Part shown: positions 6,297-9,804 of the stretch, piece by piece
Layout of the letters: the number at the start of each line of letters is the position of its first letter
Numbering within the stretch: position 1 is the first letter of the stretch
Translations under genes and position numbers: made by a program
Notes under the pieces: model-generated
Databases searched by the model: none
The model's input: the letters and a program-made list of their open reading frames with translations, nothing else
Told to the model about the DNA's origin: nothing
Assembly: GCA_011372345.1 (NCBI GenBank)
Contig: DRTC01000149.1
Coordinates: 1 to 9,804 of the forward strand
Length of the DNA stretch: 9,804 bases
From: Candidatus Cloacimonadota bacterium
GTDB taxonomy: Bacteria > Cloacimonadota > Cloacimonadia > Cloacimonadales > TCS61
Reading direction: 5' to 3'

Positions 6297-7140
6297 CGGT
6301 TGCCAATTTTAACATGACAATTCTCTGCACTGATTTTCGCCATTTAAAAAAGGAATTATTGATAAGATTGATCATAAATCTCTTAAATAATTTATCTCCT
6401 TTATACGAAAAGAAATCGAGCAATTTCTGCCTGTTAAAATGTCGGATATTTACCGATGTTTCTGCTCTCAATTTTGTAATAGACGGTTGTTTCAGGATCA
6501 AGGATTCTTCACCGAATGAGTCCATTTTCTCAAGATAATCAATGATCGTATTATTCAGCCAGACAGAGACTTCTCCATCTTCAATTAAAATGATCGGTCC
6601 CGCTGTTTCCTCGCTGATCGGAATATGTATTCCCAAACCGTATTTTCGAAGACTACCTAATTCTAAAAAATCATCCTTGTCTTCCTTACTGAATCCATTC
6701 AGGATAATCGGTTTTCGTTTGAATTCGCTATCTGGTCCTGGTTCGAAAGCATTTTGTAGAGGACCGTAAAGATCTTCAGAATACTTTATCCCTCTTTTGA
6801 CAACATAAACAAGTTCGTCCGGATCAGTTGGCTTGGCAATATAATGAAAAGCTCCTTCATGGATGGCTTTGACTGCTCCATGAACACTGGCAAAACCAGT
6901 CAGAATGATGATCACTGCAAAAGGCTGTTTGTTCTTAATAACTCTCATTAATTCCAAACCGCTGATCCTGGGCATAGACATATCTACCAGGAACAGGTCG
7001 AAATCAAAATAATCCATCTTATCGACTGCATCCTGACCATCGACTGCAACTGTTACGCGATAACCCTCATCTTCGAGAATATCTTTGCAGATATCTCTTA
7101 CACTTGGTTCATCATCAACTATTAAAATATGCTTCTTCAT
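6286..7140 (-). CDS. Response regulator: REC + cyclic-nucleotide-binding-like
   Basis: Two-part signalling protein, probably cytoplasmic. Residues 1-120 are a complete receiver domain: acidic pair Asp9/Asp10 in I-V-D-D-E, phosphoacceptor Asp53 in L-V-D-M-S-M-P, Thr81 in L-T-G, Lys103 in K-P-T-D. A linker (about 121-150) leads to a CRP-cap-like domain (about 155-260): I-L-I-E-D-G-E-V-S-V-W, then M-D-S-F-G-E-E-S-L, then L-R-A-E-T, and a closing alpha helix. Glu211 of the F-G-E motif is kept, but the phosphate-contacting Arg of the usual P-R-T-A pattern appears to be Ser220, so binding of cAMP or c-di-GMP is uncertain. No helix-turn-helix is evident after the cap domain (chain ends at 284), so the output is more likely protein interaction than DNA binding. 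It overlaps the sensor gene by 26 bases and has AAGGA 7 bases before the ATG, so the two are presumably partners. Confidence 0.85.
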   Translation of the reverse strand: MKKHILIVDDEPSVRDICKDILEDEGYRVTVAVDGQDAVDKMDYFDFDLFLVDMSMPRISGLELMRVIKNKQPFAVIIILTGFASVHGAVKAIHEGAFHYIAKPTDPDELVYVVKRGIKYSEDLYGPLQNAFEPGPDSEFKRKPIILNGFSKEDKDDFLELGSLRKYGLGIHIPISEETAGPIILIEDGEVSVWLNNTIIDYLEKMDSFGEESLILKQPSITKLRAETSVNIRHFNRQKLLDFFSYKGDKLFKRFMINLINNSFFKWRKSVQRIVMLKLATGEK

Positions 7141-8044
7141 CTGATAATCCTTGCTCTTTTTTTCTTGCTTCTTTGATTACTTTTAACTGTTTTAATTTTT
7201 GCACACTTCCCAGAACGACTTCGATCTTGTTTAAGGCATCTGTCATCTGATTACCATATTTTATTAATTTATCATCTTTATATTCCATTCCAGCTTTCTT
7301 TATCCTCCTTACAGCCAGTGAAATAATGGTCAGATGGTTATTCAGTTCATGATCGATCACTGCTACCGAAGAAGCTGCTTTGAGCAATTGAACATTATCT
7401 TTCAGTTTCTTATCATTCTTAATCTTCTGCTCTTCAAGTTTTGATTTCTCCTCTTTTAATTTACTGATCTTTTCCTGATTTTTCATTTCATTAGAATTTA
7501 GGTTTTTTACAAGATCGCTAAAATAGTTTGCCATAAAAGCAACTGCGGTCATCAAACCAGTATAGGAAATGAGGAATATTGTCTGCAGGGGAAAATCAAC
7601 AATATGTTCCGAATCACTCAATGGAATCAACCATCCATAATTATAAAGCAGGATCAATCCCAAAAGAGAGAGAGAGCTGATCATAGAGGCAATGAATCCA
7701 CCTGTTTTTTCGATAGATAAACTGGCAGTTATAACGCCTAATAAATAGATCCAGACAAATGAACTTTCGATTCCTCCGGTCAGGTGAACGACCATCGTGG
7801 AAAACACGATATCAAGTATGATCTGGATAGCGGCAATAAGGTTACTGATCCTGATGACATTGAGATGGAATAAAATATTCAGGATCATTGTTCCTGCAAA
7901 TACTGCAATAAAGATCACAACAGGATAAGACTGCGGACTTTTTTGTATCTGCAGGATTCCGATGGCAAAGAGGATAACGATCATAAACCATCTTATTCTT
8001 CCCCACCAGAATTTCATTATTTTTTCATTATCGAGCATTTCCAT
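7115..8044 (-). CDS. PilS-like six-TM sensor lacking kinase ATPase domain
   Basis: Integral membrane protein with a histidine-kinase layout that stops early. Residues about 15-175 contain six hydrophobic helices (near 17-35, 41-60, 66-88, 95-110, 114-136, 152-173), with the L-T-G-G-I-E-S-S-F motif between helices 3 and 4 that is common in six-TM PilS/NtrB-type sensors. A Lys/Glu-rich coiled coil (about 178-220) follows. Residues about 222-285 resemble a DHp dimerisation domain, with His232 in D-H-E-L-N-N-H-L; the usual H-E-x-x-N-P-L has its Pro replaced by His237. The second DHp helix ends near 285, a charged tail follows, and the protein ends at 309 with no N, G1 or G2 boxes of an ATPase domain. 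The next gene begins within its last codons, so no catalytic domain is hidden downstream in another frame. AGAGAGG lies 6 bases before the chosen ATG; a second ATG two codons later is less well placed. Position next to pilus genes recalls PilS/PilR. Confidence 0.8.
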   Translation of the reverse strand: MEMLDNEKIMKFWWGRIRWFMIVILFAIGILQIQKSPQSYPVVIFIAVFAGTMILNILFHLNVIRISNLIAAIQIILDIVFSTMVVHLTGGIESSFVWIYLLGVITASLSIEKTGGFIASMISSLSLLGLILLYNYGWLIPLSDSEHIVDFPLQTIFLISYTGLMTAVAFMANYFSDLVKNLNSNEMKNQEKISKLKEEKSKLEEQKIKNDKKLKDNVQLLKAASSVAVIDHELNNHLTIISLAVRRIKKAGMEYKDDKLIKYGNQMTDALNKIEVVLGSVQKLKQLKVIKEARKKEQGLSDEEAYFNS

Positions 8045-8074
8045 TTAAAACCTCTCTTAAAGATCGATTAATGT

Positions 8075-8959
8075 TTATTCATCCCAATATATTATTTTAT
8101 AAACATTTTCCATGGGTGGATTTGGTAAATATTGAGTCACTATCATCTCATCATAAGCAATGTATGAAGTTCCCGCGATTTCAGTTTCAATATCAGCATC
8201 ACATTCAACGAAAATAATACCTAAGGCATAATCATTTCCGCGGACGTAAAGGCTTCCGATCACATAAAGAACACCATCGAAACAGCCACCGGTAATATCA
8301 CAATCTCCATTGACGATTAAAATTCCAGTCCCATGCCAATGCTCATTTGTAACTTTTAAAGAGTTTCCACCTGATAGATCAACCCAGGTTGTATCATCGA
8401 CAGGCTCAACATTATTGGGTGGATCAAGATAAATTCGTGTTGCATTCGCTCTCATTTCTTCTTTTGTACATCCAAAAATCTCTTCAAAATCTACAGTTGC
8501 ATATTCATTAACATCACCCTCAATAGTTGCATTTCCTTTGATCACAACTTCACCGGCTGCAATGATCGCTGCTTTGAGCAGTTTTTCTTTTTTACAGATG
8601 ATGGATTCACTGACATTTTTCACATCTTCGGAAACAATACTGCTGTTCACAAATGAATTAACATAAAATGTATCCTTACTCACATTACAGGAAATCCTGA
8701 TACTATCGATCGCTCCCTCAAAGGCATTGAAGTCTGAAAAAGTATGCTGGGTAGTGTTCCCTGCAAATGATATCTGGTCTCGACTCAATTTATCGATACC
8801 ATAATTCAAAGCATAATTAGCTATTGTTTTCGCATTGATCTCTGCCATATCCTGACTGATTATTTCAGGAACTTTAGCTGTTTCTTTTTCCACATTCACA
8901 ACAATAACAGATAGAATTATGATAACAACGATCAATCCGATCAGGACTATCTTTCCCAT
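8075..8959 (-). CDS. PilX/bactofilin-like beta-repeat membrane protein
   Basis: A 294-residue protein anchored by one N-terminal TM helix (residues about 3-21, after MGK). The following segment (A-K-T-I-A-N-Y-A-L-N-Y-G-I-D-K-L) has the pattern seen after the TM helix of PilX-type pilus assembly proteins. From about residue 125 on there are short hydrophobic strands broken by Gly turns (E-V-V-I-K-G-N-A-T-I-E-G-D-V; G-I-L-I-V-N-G-D-C-D-I; G-V-L-Y-V-I-G-S-L-Y-V-R-G-N), resembling polymer-forming/bactofilin beta-helix proteins. There is no clear prepilin G/F-T-L-x-E site. The frame can be extended to TTG at 8983, but only the ATG at 8959 has a good ribosome binding site, so I start there; it then lies 4 bases after the upstream stop. 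The C-terminus I-I-Y-W-D-E is shared with the upstream neighbour. The sensor gene follows after 30 bases. Minor pilin or pilus-tip component is the best guess; the exact family is not certain. Confidence 0.7.
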   Translation of the reverse strand: MGKIVLIGLIVVIIILSVIVVNVEKETAKVPEIISQDMAEINAKTIANYALNYGIDKLSRDQISFAGNTTQHTFSDFNAFEGAIDSIRISCNVSKDTFYVNSFVNSSIVSEDVKNVSESIICKKEKLLKAAIIAAGEVVIKGNATIEGDVNEYATVDFEEIFGCTKEEMRANATRIYLDPPNNVEPVDDTTWVDLSGGNSLKVTNEHWHGTGILIVNGDCDITGGCFDGVLYVIGSLYVRGNDYALGIIFVECDADIETEIAGTSYIAYDEMIVTQYLPNPPMENVYKIIYWDE

Positions 8960-8963
8960 CTTT

Positions 8964-9804
8964 CTATTCCTGCCAATAGACAATATTGATATTTATATTT
9001 GATTGTCCTCCACCTTCTCCCGGTGGAACAGGTGTACTATTTTCATAATCCATAATATTCCAACTTCCGCTTTTTTTAAATTTCCCGCCGCAGATCATTG
9101 AACCTTCAACATCTCCTGAACCGGATTTTTGAATAGCACCATTGGGAGCATAGATCAAACCGTGAACTTTTCCGCTTCCAGACATTTGAAGACCTTGTTC
9201 CAGAGATACGATTGCTGGGAAATACGGATGGTCAGGATGTTTTACATGATCACCACTTCCGGATATCTGTACCTCGTATTTAGCAATTAAACCACCGATA
9301 AAATCACCGGAACCGCTTTGCATGTAATAACCATTTACCCACATTAATCCACCATTCGGTTCGATATCCTGAGAACCGGAAATCTGAACGGTCGAGGCAT
9401 AATATTCACCATGATCTACTGCCCATTGGTAAAATGGAGTCATATCTATAACTGGAATTGGAATTGGAGGAACAGTTACCGTGTATGCTGTACCTGTTAC
9501 ATTGCCGGGACTTTTGCCTTTCCAGGCCGGAGAATAAGCATCACCAAAGATCTTAGTCGAACCTGTAGTCCAGATCCTGTAACAAGAGGATAAATTTCCT
9601 TCAATCTTACAGGAACCAGTCATTTTATAGTATCCATTTGTATGTACATTCCCTTCTCCGCAATTTGTAGTTCCGGAACCAGTGAATGTCATGTCATCAC
9701 CTGAGAGAATTGCACAAGTGAAAGGTCCGACCGGTGGAGGTTGTTCTTCTCCTCCCGATGCTTCTACACCGATTCCGGCAAAACTCTGATGAGAATAGTT
9801 ATCA
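8964..9804 (-). CDS. SGSG-repeat PilX/bactofilin-like protein, 5' end cut
   Basis: The frame stays open from the right edge to a TAG at 8964 (280 codons visible), so the N-terminus, where a TM helix would be expected, lies outside the window. An internal ATG at 9692 is not the likely start, because coding continues upstream through a Pro-rich segment (E-E-Q-P-P-P-V-G-P) and an F-T-C-A-I-L-S-G-D-D-M strand. The visible part has about nine short motifs of the form [S/T]-G-S-x-x-[hydrophobic] (such as I-S-G-S-G-D and K-S-G-S-G-D-V), each at a turn between strands, giving a beta-helix-like outline as in polymer-forming proteins. Several Cys residues occur near the start (in T-T-N-C, T-G-S-C and S-S-C) and one more near the end (C-G-G-K). 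It ends with a Gly-rich linker and N-I-N-I-N-I-V-Y-W-Q-E. It is followed at once by a related gene, so the two probably act together at the cell surface or in a pilus. The family assignment is by pattern only. Confidence 0.65.
   Translation of the reverse strand, partial: DNYSHQSFAGIGVEASGGEEQPPPVGPFTCAILSGDDMTFTGSGTTNCGEGNVHTNGYYKMTGSCKIEGNLSSCYRIWTTGSTKIFGDAYSPAWKGKSPGNVTGTAYTVTVPPIPIPVIDMTPFYQWAVDHGEYYASTVQISGSQDIEPNGGLMWVNGYYMQSGSGDFIGGLIAKYEVQISGSGDHVKHPDHPYFPAIVSLEQGLQMSGSGKVHGLIYAPNGAIQKSGSGDVEGSMICGGKFKKSGSWNIMDYENSTPVPPGEGGGQSNININIVYWQE
8967..8971 (-). promoter_or_regulatory. Ribosome binding site deciding the 8959 start
   Basis: AGGAA on the minus strand sits 7 bases upstream of the ATG at 8959-8957 and lies within the last Gln-Glu codons of the upstream gene. 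The alternative TTG at 8983 is preceded only by AT-rich sequence without a Shine-Dalgarno match. This sets the start of the second beta-repeat protein and argues for coupled translation of the pair. Confidence 0.7.
9054..9683 (-). repeat. Degenerate SGSG protein-level repeats (about nine)
   Basis: Within the partial gene at the right edge, a short motif recurs at irregular spacing of about 15-60 residues: F-T-G-S-G, M-T-G-S-C, T-T-G-S-T, I-S-G-S-Q, Q-S-G-S-G, I-S-G-S-G, M-S-G-S-G, K-S-G-S-G and K-S-G-S-W. It is mostly followed within two residues by a hydrophobic residue. The DNA is only partly conserved (forms of TCCGGAAGTGG), so this is a structural repeat rather than a recent tandem duplication. 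Confidence 0.6.

Noticed and set aside
7115..7140. Frameshift that would restore a kinase ATPase domain to the sensor
   Set aside because: The sequence directly downstream encodes an intact receiver domain with its own ribosome binding site; no N/G-box motifs appear in any frame nearby.
8964..9692. ATG at 9692 as the true start of the SGSG-repeat protein
   Set aside because: The frame stays open to the right edge with protein-like sequence in the same style, so the gene is better treated as cut at its 5' end.
1..9804. CRISPR arrays, tRNA/rRNA genes, insertion sequences, phage or toxin genes
   Set aside because: No direct-repeat array, tRNA-like cloverleaf, transposase or inverted terminal repeats were seen on either strand.

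Overview
The window is AT-rich (roughly 36% GC by eye) and every supported gene lies on the minus strand, tightly packed with overlaps or gaps of a few bases. A secretin, a lipoprotein-type signal peptide and periplasmic SPOR-like and TPR domains point to a diderm (Gram-negative-type) bacterium. Low GC, an FN3-domain lipoprotein and shortened or fused type IV pilus (T4P) genes would fit an under-studied lineage of the Cloacimonadota kind. That taxonomic guess is inference only and has low confidence.

Reading in the direction of transcription (right to left), the first block (9804-8075) holds two adjacent genes for pilus-associated, PilX/bactofilin-like beta-repeat proteins. The first is cut by the window edge. 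Both end in the same tail, I-[VI]-Y-W-[QD]-E. Next (8044-6286) come an overlapping sensor/regulator pair: a six-TM PilS-like membrane protein that has the histidine (DHp) helices but no ATPase domain, and a receiver domain joined to a cyclic-nucleotide-binding-like domain with no evident DNA-binding domain. A gap of 292 bp (5993-6286) follows, very AT-rich in its pilT-proximal half. It holds one doubtful small ORF and a possible promoter for the next block.

The second block (5993-1) is a compact T4P assembly operon: a PilT-type ATPase, a 775-residue PilM-PilN-SPOR-TPR fusion, a PilO-PilP fusion, a short PilQ/GspD-type secretin and an FN3-domain lipoprotein cut by the left edge. The genes are separated by 8, 0 and 2 bases, and the last pair overlaps by 14, so they are probably co-transcribed and translationally coupled. 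Together they would span the envelope: ATPase and PilM part in the cytoplasm, PilN/PilO parts across the inner membrane, SPOR/TPR and PilP parts in the periplasm, secretin in the outer membrane. No PilB, PilC, major pilin or prepilin peptidase is visible here.

The most notable points are the fused alignment complex, the loss of the conserved Asp-box glutamate in the PilT-like ATPase (Gly212), the kinase-like sensor that ends after its DHp region, its unusual REC-CNB partner, and the paired beta-repeat proteins with a common C-terminal tail. The hexamer CAGGAT is also far more frequent than base composition predicts.
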